Assembly: GCA_946479475.1 (NCBI GenBank) | Contig: CAMLGG010000037.1 | Span: 1 to 29,668 of the forward strand | Length of the DNA stretch: 29,668 nucleotides | Direction of reading: 5' to 3' | DNA from: an uncultured Ideonella sp. | GTDB lineage: Bacteria; Pseudomonadota; Gammaproteobacteria; Burkholderiales; Burkholderiaceae | Part shown: positions 16,901-23,114 of the stretch, one piece after another | Position numbering within the stretch: the stretch's first letter is position 1 | How the letters are laid out: each line of letters begins with the position of its first letter | Program-made: the position numbers and the translations under genes | Notes under the pieces: model-generated | Seen by the model: the letters and a program-made list of their open reading frames with translations, nothing else | What the model was told of the DNA's origin: nothing | The model's database searches: none

Positions 16901-17587
16901 GACAGCGCCGATGCCGACGCTTCCGACGTGCAGAGCTACTACGGCGTGTGGGACCAGGTCCGAATCGGCGATTCGGCTCTCAATGAGCCGAGCCCCAACC
17001 TGGATCGGAAGGCGCTGCAACTGAACAGGGTGTCGACCGAGCCCAAGAACGCCGCCACGGGCGTCTACTACGAGATCGAGACGACGCCGGTCAACTGGGA
17101 TGTCCAGAAGGGCTGGATGATCGACCTCCCGTTCAGTGGCCAACGGGTGATCTATCCGTCGGTCATCCTGGGCCGGGACTACGTCCTGCTGAGCACCGTG
17201 GTGCCGGCCCCCGTGGCGGCCGAGTGCGAATCGACCAACGGCCTCGGCTACAACTACATCCTCGTGGCGCAGGACGGCATGCAGGTCGACGTGCCCATCT
17301 TCGATACCGATGGCGATGGCGATGTCGACAGCGAGGATCAAGTGGCGTCTGGCTACCAGTCGTCCAGCGACGGGCGCGACGCGATCGTCAGTGATCCGGA
17401 CAGCCCGCTGCAGAACGATGACGAGAAGGGCGGCGAGGGCCTGGTCTGCAACACCGAGAACGTCTGCAAGCGAACCAAGCTTCCAGGCGAGCCAAAGGTG
17501 CCGGAGGATTGCAAGACGGGCTGCGAGGTCAAGGACCGCATCTGGAAGCAGATCATCAATCCGCCGACGCCGGCGAAGGGACCGTGA
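13931..17587 (+). CDS. pilY1: PilY1, type IV pilus tip adhesin and assembly factor
   Basis: A 1218-residue secreted protein starting at ATG 13931, the first Met that gives a signal peptide (cleavage near ALAAEPAQ, about residue 31). The N-terminal half is a von Willebrand A-like domain with a metal-ion-dependent adhesion motif: Asp55, Ser57 and Ser59 in TIDDSGSM. The C-terminal half (about 690-1110) is the PilY1 beta-propeller, marked by FLGGNDGMLHAFRGSTGAEV and AYAGDLKGNLWRFDF. After it comes a canonical EF-hand-like calcium loop, DTDGDGDVDSED (1125-1136), an acidic segment and a tail with four cysteines. In Pseudomonas and Neisseria, calcium binding by PilY1/PilC controls pilus extension and retraction. 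The position after pilX and before pilE is the standard one. Confidence 0.95.
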   Translation: MANPSFKHLLAPASCVLAAIASWSSAVALAAEPAQIPLTSRVSEPPPANVLLTIDDSGSMLADFMPEGNFSLQGRSEVINLGNGWVGGFPGDLRKLADQFPTGNYLDGVVTGIKDKDFKEPVYQMQYRSPDVNKIYYNPDLLYSPWYLPDGSGNRMPNADPSKPHWDPVLSTDGFQIDKNYASIQTVWYTGPGTRKSEKRAFYPGLVYRLKSNSDPTKSASYVRFDINATDGSYAPETPHANRIDCSDLVDGKRVYHKCTQAQERQNFANWFTYYRMRESLTKAAVTETLVPMKDKIRLGWARINKSNSEKIDGVSFTRIENEANGGPMRQLDGTRLAKVLGGVQQISSWPSTPLRITLNEIGRYFDVNQRGATGSPWLSNPADANSSKLACRRSVHLMMTDGYYNDNYAKTGNADNSNGPDYSGANDNPYGYTPAQYLAQKPYNDAYSDTLADIATSYFKKDLDTSIANKVAPVSGDIAFWQHLTQYMVGLGVKGTLDTSDAAAKQKVLEQIKSGALAWPNPCPSCTAEKIDDMWHAAVNTGGDFYSAANVTDLTSALQAALGKAAGNEAKEAGVATASATIVANNVKYVPKYKSVSWYGDLEAWALNANGQTEGDTAKWKASEHVPAHAERNLYTWSGKEAVAFQWDSMDVPTQSLVGSAELTNYIRGDTSLESGVSKKFRARAGQPLGDFVNSPPLVVQGLVDLGYTAIDASYADYVAAKKARQDSVIFLGGNDGMLHAFRGSTGAEVYGYLPRTGLSNLKSIAATDYGTKANFHHFFVDGPVSETDALIAVGDGSPVWTNLVVGSMGAGGRAFFAIRVPTGDPTSLNGSSLLWEKSAADDNDIGHMFSDFAVGKVRGGGWKAFVGNGVYSESGHAVLLIIDVATGKIEKKITVEGSGSNGLMGVSLVKDETSQEVVAAYAGDLKGNLWRFDFAGGNDSDWNVSYKGEPLFRATDAAGKPQPITVPPVFVAHSIKGRVVLFGTGKLIDSADADASDVQSYYGVWDQVRIGDSALNEPSPNLDRKALQLNRVSTEPKNAATGVYYEIETTPVNWDVQKGWMIDLPFSGQRVIYPSVILGRDYVLLSTVVPAPVAAECESTNGLGYNYILVAQDGMQVDVPIFDTDGDGDVDSEDQVASGYQSSSDGRDAIVSDPDSPLQNDDEKGGEGLVCNTENVCKRTKLPGEPKVPEDCKTGCEVKDRIWKQIINPPTPAKGP

Positions 17588-17588
17588 G

Positions 17589-18068
17589 ATGAGGATGTCG
17601 TTGGGGCACACAGGCCGCCGGGCCGCTTCCGGCCCGGCCGGCTTCACTCTGATCGAGTTGGTGATCGTCGTGGCCATCGTCGCCATCCTGGCCGCGATCG
17701 CCTACCCGGCCTATACGGAACAGGTCAGGCGCAGCAAGCGCTCGGAAGCACAGACCGCCATCCTGCAGGTCGCGCAGTTCCTGCAGCGCTACTACGCGGC
17801 CAAGGGATCGTTCACCGACGTCGACGCCGACGATGGGCCGTTCAAGTCGGGGGGCTGGGACCGCATCCCTCGCGACACGAACCGCACCCAGACCTACGCA
17901 GTGACGCTGGAAGACATCGATGCGCTGAACGGCCTGGGTTTCAAGATCCGCGCTACGCCGCAGGGAGGCGAGGGCGCAGATCCGAAGTGTGGTTCGCTGA
18001 CGCTGGACGACAAGGGCCGCAAGGGGACGAGCGCCGGTGCCGACAAGGTCAACGATTGCTGGAAGTGA
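17589..18068 (+). CDS. pilE: PilE, type IV pilin-like protein
   Basis: A 159-residue prepilin with signal PAGFTLIELVIVVAIVAIL, cleaved after Gly18, and Glu5 present. The helix continues to QVRRSKRSEAQTAILQVAQF, and the C-terminal domain ends with a two-cysteine D-loop (PKCGSLTLDD...NDCWK), as in PilE-type pilins. In the minor-pilin operon this gene encodes a minor or accessory pilin rather than the bulk subunit. The start at ATG 17589 follows the pilY1 stop by one base; ATG 17595 is an alternative. A perfect 9-bp hairpin directly follows the stop. Confidence 0.92.
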   Translation: MRMSLGHTGRRAASGPAGFTLIELVIVVAIVAILAAIAYPAYTEQVRRSKRSEAQTAILQVAQFLQRYYAAKGSFTDVDADDGPFKSGGWDRIPRDTNRTQTYAVTLEDIDALNGLGFKIRATPQGGEGADPKCGSLTLDDKGRKGTSAGADKVNDCWK

Positions 18069-18095
18069 GCGTGCCGGGGCCGTTCACCGGCACGC
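18069..18095. terminator. Hairpin terminator between convergent pilE and nrdR
   Basis: A perfect 9-bp inverted repeat, GCGTGCCGG at 18069-18077 and CCGGCACGC at 18087-18095, with a 9-base loop. It lies exactly between the two stop codons, so it could serve both strands. A U-tract is missing, so the intrinsic-terminator call is tentative. Confidence 0.55.
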
Positions 18096-18098
18096 CGC

Positions 18099-18542
18099 TC
18101 AAATCTCCTTGATCAGCCTGCTGAACTCGTCGACGTCCTCGAAGCTGCGATACACCGAGGCGAAACGGACGTAGGCGACCTTGTCCAGGCGCTTGAGTTC
18201 GCGCATCACGAGTTCGCCGATGCGCGTGGAGGGCACCTCCCGCAGGCCACTGGCCAGCAGCTTGTCCTGGATGCGCTCTATGGCGGCATCGACCTGCTCG
18301 ATGCTCACCTGGCGCTTGCGCAGTGCCAGTGTCATCGAGGCGCGCAGCTTGTTCGGATCGAACTCCACGCGGGCGCCACTGCGCTTGACGATCGCGGGCA
18401 ACGCGATCTCTGCCCGCTCGTAGGTCGTGAAGCGCTTGTCGCACTTGGTGCAGCGCCTGCGCCGTCGCACCACGTCGCCCTCGTCGGACTCCCGGGTCTC
18501 GACGACCTGGGTTTCGACGTGGGCGCAGTAAGGGCAGCGCAT
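18099..18542 (-). CDS. nrdR: NrdR, transcriptional repressor of ribonucleotide reductase genes
   Basis: A 147-residue NrdR of normal length. The N-terminal zinc ribbon has Cys3/Cys6 (MRCPYC) and Cys31/Cys34 (CTKC) with the basic VVRRRRR stretch between, used for DNA binding. Residues about 49-139 form the ATP-cone, which senses ATP/dATP and sets the oligomeric state. NrdR represses nrd operons through NrdR boxes. The gene starts 41 bases after glyA, which is the usual arrangement in Burkholderiales, so it is probably also transcribed from the glyA promoter and therefore downstream of the ZTP riboswitch. Confidence 0.96.
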   Translation of the reverse strand: MRCPYCAHVETQVVETRESDEGDVVRRRRRCTKCDKRFTTYERAEIALPAIVKRSGARVEFDPNKLRASMTLALRKRQVSIEQVDAAIERIQDKLLASGLREVPSTRIGELVMRELKRLDKVAYVRFASVYRSFEDVDEFSRLIKEI

Positions 18543-18583
18543 GGGGTGTGCAGTTCAGTGCGTCAGGATCGCCGCCAACGCCT

Positions 18584-19834
18584 TCAGCGGTAGACCGGGA
18601 AGTCGCGCGTGAGCGCGGCCACCTGCTCGCGCACGCGGGCGATGTTGGCCTCGTCGTGCGGGTTGTCGAGCACGTCCGCAATCAGGTTCGCCGTCTGGCG
18701 CGCCTGCGCCTCCTTGAAGCCGCGGGTGGTCATCGCCGGCGTACCCAGGCGGATGCCGCTGGTGATCATCGGCTTCTGCGGATCGTTCGGGATGCCGTTC
18801 TTGTTGCAGGTCATGTGGGCTGCGCCCAGGATGGCTTCGGCCTCCTTGCCGGTCAGGCCCTTGGGGCGCAGATCCACCAGCATGACGTGGCTCTCGGTGC
18901 GCCCGCTGACGATGCGAAGGCCGCGCTCGGTCAGCGTCTCGGCGAGCGCCCTGGCGTTGGCGACGACTTGTTGCTGGTAAGCCTTGAACTCGGGCTGCAG
19001 CGCCTCCTTGAAGGCAACCGCCTTGCCGGCGATCACGTGCATCAGCGGCCCGCCCTGGATGCCCGGGAAGATGGCCGAGTTGATCTTCTTGGCAATGGCC
19101 TCGTCGTTCATCAGCACGATGCCGCCCCGCGGGCCGCGCAGGCTCTTGTGGGTGGTGGAGGTCACCACGTCCGCATGCGGCACCGGGTTCGGATAGACGC
19201 CCGCGGCGATCAGGCCGGCGTAGTGCGCCATGTCGACCATGAAGTAGGCGCCGATCGCCTTGGCGACGCGGGCGAAGCGCTCGAAGTCGATGCGCAGGGC
19301 ATAGGCCGAAGCGCCGGCGATGATCAGCTTGGGCTTGTGCTCGTGGGCCAGGCGCTCCATCGCTTCGTAGTCGATCGCTTCATTGGCATCCAGGCCGTAG
19401 CTGACGACCTTGAACCACTTGCCGCTCATGTTCAGCGCCATGCCGTGGGTGAGGTGGCCGCCTTCGGCCAGGCTCATGCCCATGATCGTGTCGCCGGGCT
19501 GCAGGAGTCCGAAGAAGACCGATTGGTTGGCCTGCGAGCCGGAGTTCGCCTGGACGTTGGCGAACTGGGCGCCGAACAACTCCTTCAGCCTGTCGATTGC
19601 CAGCTGCTCGACGACGTCGACGTACTCGCAGCCGCCGTAATAGCGCTTGCCGGGATAGCCTTCGGCGTACTTGTTGGTGAGCTGCGAGCCTTGGGCGGCC
19701 ATGACGGCCGGCGAGGTGTAGTTCTCGGAGGCGATGAGCTCGATGTGCTCTTCCTGGCGGCGGTTCTCGGCCTGGATGGCGGCCCAGATTTCGGGGTCGA
19801 CGTTGGCGATCGTCGATTGCGAGCGGTCGAACAT
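18584..19834 (-). CDS. glyA: Serine hydroxymethyltransferase
   Basis: A 416-residue GlyA starting at ATG 19834 ([15 protein letters not shown]), preceded by a GAAGGA ribosome binding site at 19850-19845. It converts serine and tetrahydrofolate to glycine and 5,10-methylene-tetrahydrofolate. Key elements are [16 protein letters not shown], the PLP-contact pair DMAH (Asp201, His204) and the internal-aldimine Lys230 in [13 protein letters not shown]. Length is standard. The frame is open upstream of this ATG, but that region belongs to the leader with a riboswitch. Regulation is visible in the sequence: a ZTP riboswitch in the leader and a stem masking the ribosome binding site. Confidence 0.97.
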   Translation of the reverse strand: MFDRSQSTIANVDPEIWAAIQAENRRQEEHIELIASENYTSPAVMAAQGSQLTNKYAEGYPGKRYYGGCEYVDVVEQLAIDRLKELFGAQFANVQANSGSQANQSVFFGLLQPGDTIMGMSLAEGGHLTHGMALNMSGKWFKVVSYGLDANEAIDYEAMERLAHEHKPKLIIAGASAYALRIDFERFARVAKAIGAYFMVDMAHYAGLIAAGVYPNPVPHADVVTSTTHKSLRGPRGGIVLMNDEAIAKKINSAIFPGIQGGPLMHVIAGKAVAFKEALQPEFKAYQQQVVANARALAETLTERGLRIVSGRTESHVMLVDLRPKGLTGKEAEAILGAAHMTCNKNGIPNDPQKPMITSGIRLGTPAMTTRGFKEAQARQTANLIADVLDNPHDEANIARVREQVAALTRDFPVYR

Positions 19835-19845
19835 GGAACGGTTTC

Positions 19846-19892
19846 CTTCAGATGGGGCGGTTGCGCCGGCGCGGCCCGACACCCCACTGAAG
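19846..19892 (-). promoter_or_regulatory. Ribosome-binding-site-masking stem of the glyA leader (riboswitch expression platform)
   Basis: On the RNA strand, CTTCAG-TGGGG (19892-19882) is complementary to CCCCA-T-CTGAAG (19857-19846), giving an 11-bp stem with one bulged base. CTGAAG is directly followed by GAAACC and the glyA ATG, so the stem covers most of the GAAGGA ribosome binding site. Because it sits between the ZTP aptamer and the start codon, it is the natural candidate for the OFF state. The exact switching partner in the aptamer P3 region is not resolved by eye. Confidence 0.7.
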
Positions 19893-19911
19893 CGGGTGAA
19901 TGCAGGCGGCA

Positions 19912-20038
19912 GGCTGCCCAGGCGAACGGCTGATGGACAGCTTCGGAGGGCTGCCCTCGCGCTCCCCGGTGGTGATCCACCTCGTGGCAGCCCCGGCCTT
20001 GCGGCGGGTGGCAACCCTATCGCCAGTCGCGCGTGGCC
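19912..20038 (-). ncRNA. ZTP (pfl) riboswitch upstream of glyA
   Basis: The three conserved blocks of the pfl/ZTP aptamer are present in order on the minus strand: GCGCGACTGGCG (about 20032-20021), then GTGGATCACCACCGGGGAG within 19980-19961, then CGCCTGGGCA (about 19923-19914). P1 can form between GCCACGCGC at the 5' end and GCGCGAGGGC after the GGGGAGC block. The P2 segment is extended compared with short examples. ZTP (and ZMP) accumulate when 10-formyl-tetrahydrofolate is low, and pfl-class riboswitches are known upstream of folate/one-carbon genes including glyA. Boundaries are estimated to within a few bases. Confidence 0.9.
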
Positions 20039-20040
20039 CT

Positions 20041-20046
20041 AGTGTA
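20041..20046 (-). promoter_or_regulatory. Candidate -10 element of the glyA promoter
   Basis: Minus strand reads TACACT, four of six matches to TATAAT, a few bases upstream of the riboswitch P1 5' strand, which would put transcription start at about the first aptamer base. No recognisable -35 lies 16-18 bases upstream; instead a GC-rich hairpin (20055-20071, CCCGGC/GCCGGG) follows the end of the upstream gene. Position is the main support. Confidence 0.35.
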
Positions 20047-20082
20047 TCCCGCCACCCGGCGCCCGGCCGGGGCCAGGGCAGC

Positions 20083-20991
20083 TCAGTGCGCCAGCGCCAC
20101 CTGCTCGTGCACCGGAGCCCGAGCCTCCCCGCTTGGCGGAGCGGTCGACTCGGCAGCAGGCGGAGCCGAGGCGGGGGCCGGGGCGGTCGCTGCCACGGCG
20201 GGGGTCGGCAAGGTGACGGTCACGGGAACTTGCTGGCCCGCGGCCACGCGGCTCAGGTGCCGCTGCTCGGCCAGGACCCGCGCGGAATAGCCGCCGTCGT
20301 CCTCGGAGTTGGCGCTGCCGACGTAGAACTTCAGGCCCGCTTCGAGGCTGCCGGCTCGCGCGATGCATTCCTTCAGCACCTGCACGCCCACCCGCAGGTT
20401 GGTCACCGGGTCGAACGCGGTCAGCTTGCCGCCGAAGACCTCGTACTTCTCGTTGTGCACCCGCGTCATGACCTGCATCAGACCCTGGGCACCGACAGGG
20501 CTCTGCGCAAAGGGATTGAAGCTCGACTCGATGGCCACGATGGCCAGGATCAGCGTCGGATCCAGCCGCGCGCGCTGGCCGACCTGCCAGGCCTCCTGCA
20601 CCAGGCGGGCCACCGGCTCGGGCGCGACACGGTAACGGCGGGAGAGCCAGCTGGCGACCGCTGCCTGCTGCCGGTTCAGCGCCGAAGGATCGGCTGCCAG
20701 CGCGCGAGCCAGCGCGGCGCTGTCGGGGTCGTCGGGCTCCGCGATGTAGCCGGCTTCCTCCGCGCGGGCGGTGTGGCGCTGCTGCAGCCAGTCCAGCGCC
20801 TGCTGCTCGAAGCTTTCGCGCAAGTCGGCTCGACCGGCGGCGAAGATGACCAGGGCCACGACGAGCAGCCCCAGGAGGGCCAGCATGTTGTGGCTCACGT
20901 CTAGCAGGCCATTGCCGACGTCGCGCAGGAAGATGCTGCTCGAGCGTTGGGCGGCCTGGGCCATGCGCAGCCACCAACGGGGCTCGGTCAT
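20083..20991 (-). CDS. Membrane-anchored lytic transglycosylase (SLT domain)
   Basis: About 302 residues from ATG 20991 (MTEPRWWLRM). This start sits six bases after AGGAAGG; ATG 20997 is a close alternative. One membrane helix (about 36-53) anchors the protein in the inner membrane. The SLT domain (about 140-250) has the catalytic glutamate Glu155 in AIVAIESSFNPFAQS, followed by VGAQGLMQVM and the conserved FDPVTNLRVGVQVLKECI and later AGLKFYVGS-type regions. It would cleave the MurNAc-GlcNAc bond with formation of 1,6-anhydro-MurNAc. The C-terminal 60 residues are Ala/Pro-rich and disordered. It has a separate promoter and a leader of about 200 bases. Confidence 0.9.
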   Translation of the reverse strand: MTEPRWWLRMAQAAQRSSSIFLRDVGNGLLDVSHNMLALLGLLVVALVIFAAGRADLRESFEQQALDWLQQRHTARAEEAGYIAEPDDPDSAALARALAADPSALNRQQAAVASWLSRRYRVAPEPVARLVQEAWQVGQRARLDPTLILAIVAIESSFNPFAQSPVGAQGLMQVMTRVHNEKYEVFGGKLTAFDPVTNLRVGVQVLKECIARAGSLEAGLKFYVGSANSEDDGGYSARVLAEQRHLSRVAAGQQVPVTVTLPTPAVAATAPAPASAPPAAESTAPPSGEARAPVHEQVALAH

Positions 20992-20997
20992 GTCCAT

Positions 20998-21194
20998 CCT
21001 TCCTCTCTCGCACCCGCCCGGCGGGCTCGGCCGGCCTGACGGCCCGGCCACCTGCCAGGGGCTGGTGATAATCGGCTGCCACACGCAATGGAGCACTGCG
21101 AGAGCAGTCGCACCGGCGGCAGGGCGGGGTGCTTACCCTGTCTCGGCGCCCAACGGATGGCGCGGGTAAACCCTTGTAGCGGTTGTTGCGGCGA
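20998..21194 (-). other. Long GC-rich leader of the lytic transglycosylase gene
   Basis: If transcription starts from the promoter at 21195-21224, the mRNA leader is almost 200 bases. On the minus strand it contains a near-perfect self-complementary GGGTTTACCC (about 21174-21165), a GGGCGCC palindrome-like segment, ACAGGGTAAGCACCCC and GACTGCTCTCGCAGT (hairpin arms ACTGC/GCAGT, near 21108-21095). This density of short inverted repeats suggests a folded leader. I do not recognise it as a known riboswitch class. Confidence 0.4.
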
Positions 21195-21224
21195 ATTTTA
21201 GGAAGCGCGGAAATAACCGGTCAA
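21195..21224 (-). promoter_or_regulatory. Sigma70-type promoter for the lytic transglycosylase gene
   Basis: On the minus strand, TTGACC (21224-21219) and TAAAAT (21200-21195) are separated by 18 bases. Both hexamers match the consensus at five of six positions, in an otherwise GC-rich genome. It lies between the divergent ubiD and transglycosylase genes. Confidence 0.65.
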
Positions 21225-21257
21225 GGATAAGAGCTCGCTTTCTAATTACTTTATTGT

Positions 21258-22808
21258 ATGAAATATCGGGACTTGCGCGGCTTCATCGAAGGGCTCGAAG
21301 CATCCGGCGAGCTGCGCCGTGTCGATCAACCGGTGTCTGCGCGACTCGAGATGACGGCCTTGGCCGACCGGGTCCTGAGGGCGGGTGGCCCGGCCTTGCT
21401 GCTGACGCAGGTGCCGGGGTTCGACATGCCCGCGCTCGTGAATCTGTTCGGGACACCCCGACGCGTAGCCCTGGGCATGGGCGCCGACGATGTCGCCGAA
21501 TTGCGGGACGTCGGCCGGCTGCTGGCAGCGCTGAAGGAGCCCGAGCCGCCCACCTCGCTGCGCGAGGCCGGCAAGCTGTGGGAGATGGCCAAGGCGGTCT
21601 GGGACATGAAGCCGGCCCGCGTCGGTTCGCCGGCCTGCCAGGAGGTGGTCGTCGAAGGGCCGGACATCGACCTGGCCCGGCTGCCCATCCAGCTTTGCTG
21701 GCCCGGCGACGCCGCTCCCCTCGTCACCTGGGGCCTCGTCATCACCCGCGGGCCGCGTGGGGTCCCACGGCCCCGCCTGCGGCAGAACCTCGGCATCTAT
21801 CGCCAGCAGGTGATAGGCCGGCGGCAACTCATCATGCGCTGGCTGGCCCACCGAGGCGGCGCGCTCGACTTCCGTGACTTCGCCCGCGTGAACCCGGGCC
21901 GGCCGTTCCCGATCGCCGTGGCCCTGGGCGCCGACCCGGCCACCACGCTCGGTGCCGTGACCCCGGTGCCGGACACGCTGTCCGAGTACCAGTTCGCCGG
22001 ATTGCTCCGGGGCGGCCGTACCGAACTGGCCGACAGTTCGGTGGGCGAGGGTGACCTGAAGCTGCAGGTTCCGGCCCGTGCCGAGATCGTGCTGGAGGGA
22101 TACATCCCGCCCGCGCCCGCCGGCTACGAGGGGCACAGCGAGTCCGGCGTTCCGCTGAAAGAGATCAACGGCTACCTGCACGCGCTCGAAGGTCCCTTCG
22201 GTGACCACACGGGTTACTACAACGAGCAGGACTGGTTCCCGGTGTTCGAGCTTTCGCGGTTGACGCACAGGCGCGATCCGATCTACCACTCGACCTACAC
22301 CGGCAAGCCGCCCGACGAGCCGGCGATCCTCGGCGTCGCGCTCAACGAGGTGTTCGTCCCCATCCTGCAGAAGCAGTTTCCCGAGATCACCGACTTCTAC
22401 CTGCCGCCCGAAGGCTGCAGCTACCGGATGGCTGTCATTTCGATGCGCAAGAGCTACCCTGGCCACGCCAAGCGCCTGATGTTCGGCCTGTGGAGCTACC
22501 TGCGGCAGTTCATGTACACCAAGTTCATCGTCGTGACCGACGACGACGTGGACATCCGCGACTGGAAGGAAGTTGTCTGGGCCATCACCACCCGGATGGA
22601 CCCGGTGCGTGACACCACCCTGGTGAGCGACACGCCGATCGACTACCTCGACTTCGCGTCGCCCGTCAGCGGTCTGGGGGGCAAGATGGGCCTGGATGCC
22701 ACCAACAAGTGGCCGGGCGAGACCAGCCGAGAATGGGGCCGCCCCATCGAGATGGATGCCGAGGCAAAGGCACGCATGGAAAGGCTCGCTCAGGGCTTGC
22801 TGCGCTGA
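21258..22808 (+). CDS. ubiD: UbiD, 4-hydroxy-3-polyprenylbenzoate decarboxylase
   Basis: A 516-residue UbiD-family decarboxylase using prenylated FMN (made by UbiX), acting in ubiquinone biosynthesis. The N-terminus [19 protein letters not shown] aligns with the usual start, so ATG 21258 is chosen. Motifs include [23 protein letters not shown], the [11 protein letters not shown] cofactor-binding region, [20 protein letters not shown] carrying the catalytic Glu-Arg-Glu network, and the C-terminal [17 protein letters not shown]. No ribosome binding site is visible directly before the ATG; the upstream bases are AT-rich (TAATTACTTTATTGT), so the mRNA may be leaderless or have a very short leader. 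Confidence 0.95.
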   Translation: MKYRDLRGFIEGLEASGELRRVDQPVSARLEMTALADRVLRAGGPALLLTQVPGFDMPALVNLFGTPRRVALGMGADDVAELRDVGRLLAALKEPEPPTSLREAGKLWEMAKAVWDMKPARVGSPACQEVVVEGPDIDLARLPIQLCWPGDAAPLVTWGLVITRGPRGVPRPRLRQNLGIYRQQVIGRRQLIMRWLAHRGGALDFRDFARVNPGRPFPIAVALGADPATTLGAVTPVPDTLSEYQFAGLLRGGRTELADSSVGEGDLKLQVPARAEIVLEGYIPPAPAGYEGHSESGVPLKEINGYLHALEGPFGDHTGYYNEQDWFPVFELSRLTHRRDPIYHSTYTGKPPDEPAILGVALNEVFVPILQKQFPEITDFYLPPEGCSYRMAVISMRKSYPGHAKRLMFGLWSYLRQFMYTKFIVVTDDDVDIRDWKEVVWAITTRMDPVRDTTLVSDTPIDYLDFASPVSGLGGKMGLDATNKWPGETSREWGRPIEMDAEAKARMERLAQGLLR

Positions 22809-22817
22809 AACAGGAAG

Positions 22818-23019
22818 GTGGCGTACAGCCCCACTGGATGAGCATGTAAAGATGCTTGCCCGATCCACGGGGCTGTCGCAAACTGAAATTGCCTCTTCGA
22901 GGCAAACACCCTGTAAGCGCAATTCCAGCGCCTACGGAGCCCTGGCGCACTTCCCTGCCGGAGCTCCATCGAGTGGCGTAGCTGCTCACAGGCCCCTCCG
23001 ATCGAAAGGTCGGAGGGGC
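22818..23019 (+). ncRNA. Candidate structured small RNA or ubiD 3' UTR element
   Basis: This stretch of the ubiD-DUF748 gap has no credible protein gene but strong secondary-structure signals. First, a nested stem at 22821-22879: GCG, then ACAGCCCC (22825-22832), TGGAT and AGCAT pair with ATGCT, ATCCA, GGGGCTGT (22869-22876) and CGC, 21 base pairs in total. Second, TTGCCTC-TTC-GAGGCAA (22889-22905), a perfect 7-bp hairpin. Third, a weaker GCGCC/GGCGC pair (22928-22948). Fourth, a 10-bp terminator hairpin (22992-23019). An 8-base direct repeat GTGGCGTA occurs at 22818-22825 and 22973-22980. I do not recognise 6S RNA, tmRNA, RNase P or SRP RNA in it. No promoter was found by eye, so it may be processed from the ubiD transcript. 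Confidence 0.5.
22992..23019 (+). terminator. Strong hairpin terminator downstream of ubiD and the structured element
   Basis: GCCCCTCCGA (22992-23001) and TCGGAGGGGC (23010-23019) form a perfect 10-bp stem with an 8-base loop, followed by TTCGTCGTTC, a modest U-rich tail. It is the clearest intrinsic terminator in the window. Confidence 0.8.
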
Positions 23020-23114
23020 TTCGTCGTTCAGGGCGCCGATTGAGACAAGGCTTCGTGGCGGATGGGCACAATTCCCAACCACTGTCCCGGCGCGGTCCCT
23101 CTGTTTCACTTCCC

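Noticed and set aside
22809..23039. 6S RNA, tmRNA, RNase P or SRP RNA as the identity of the structured intergenic element
   Set aside because: None of the conserved cores (tmRNA tRNA-like ends and tag frame, RNase P P4 region, SRP loop, 6S closing stem with central bubble) were recognisable.
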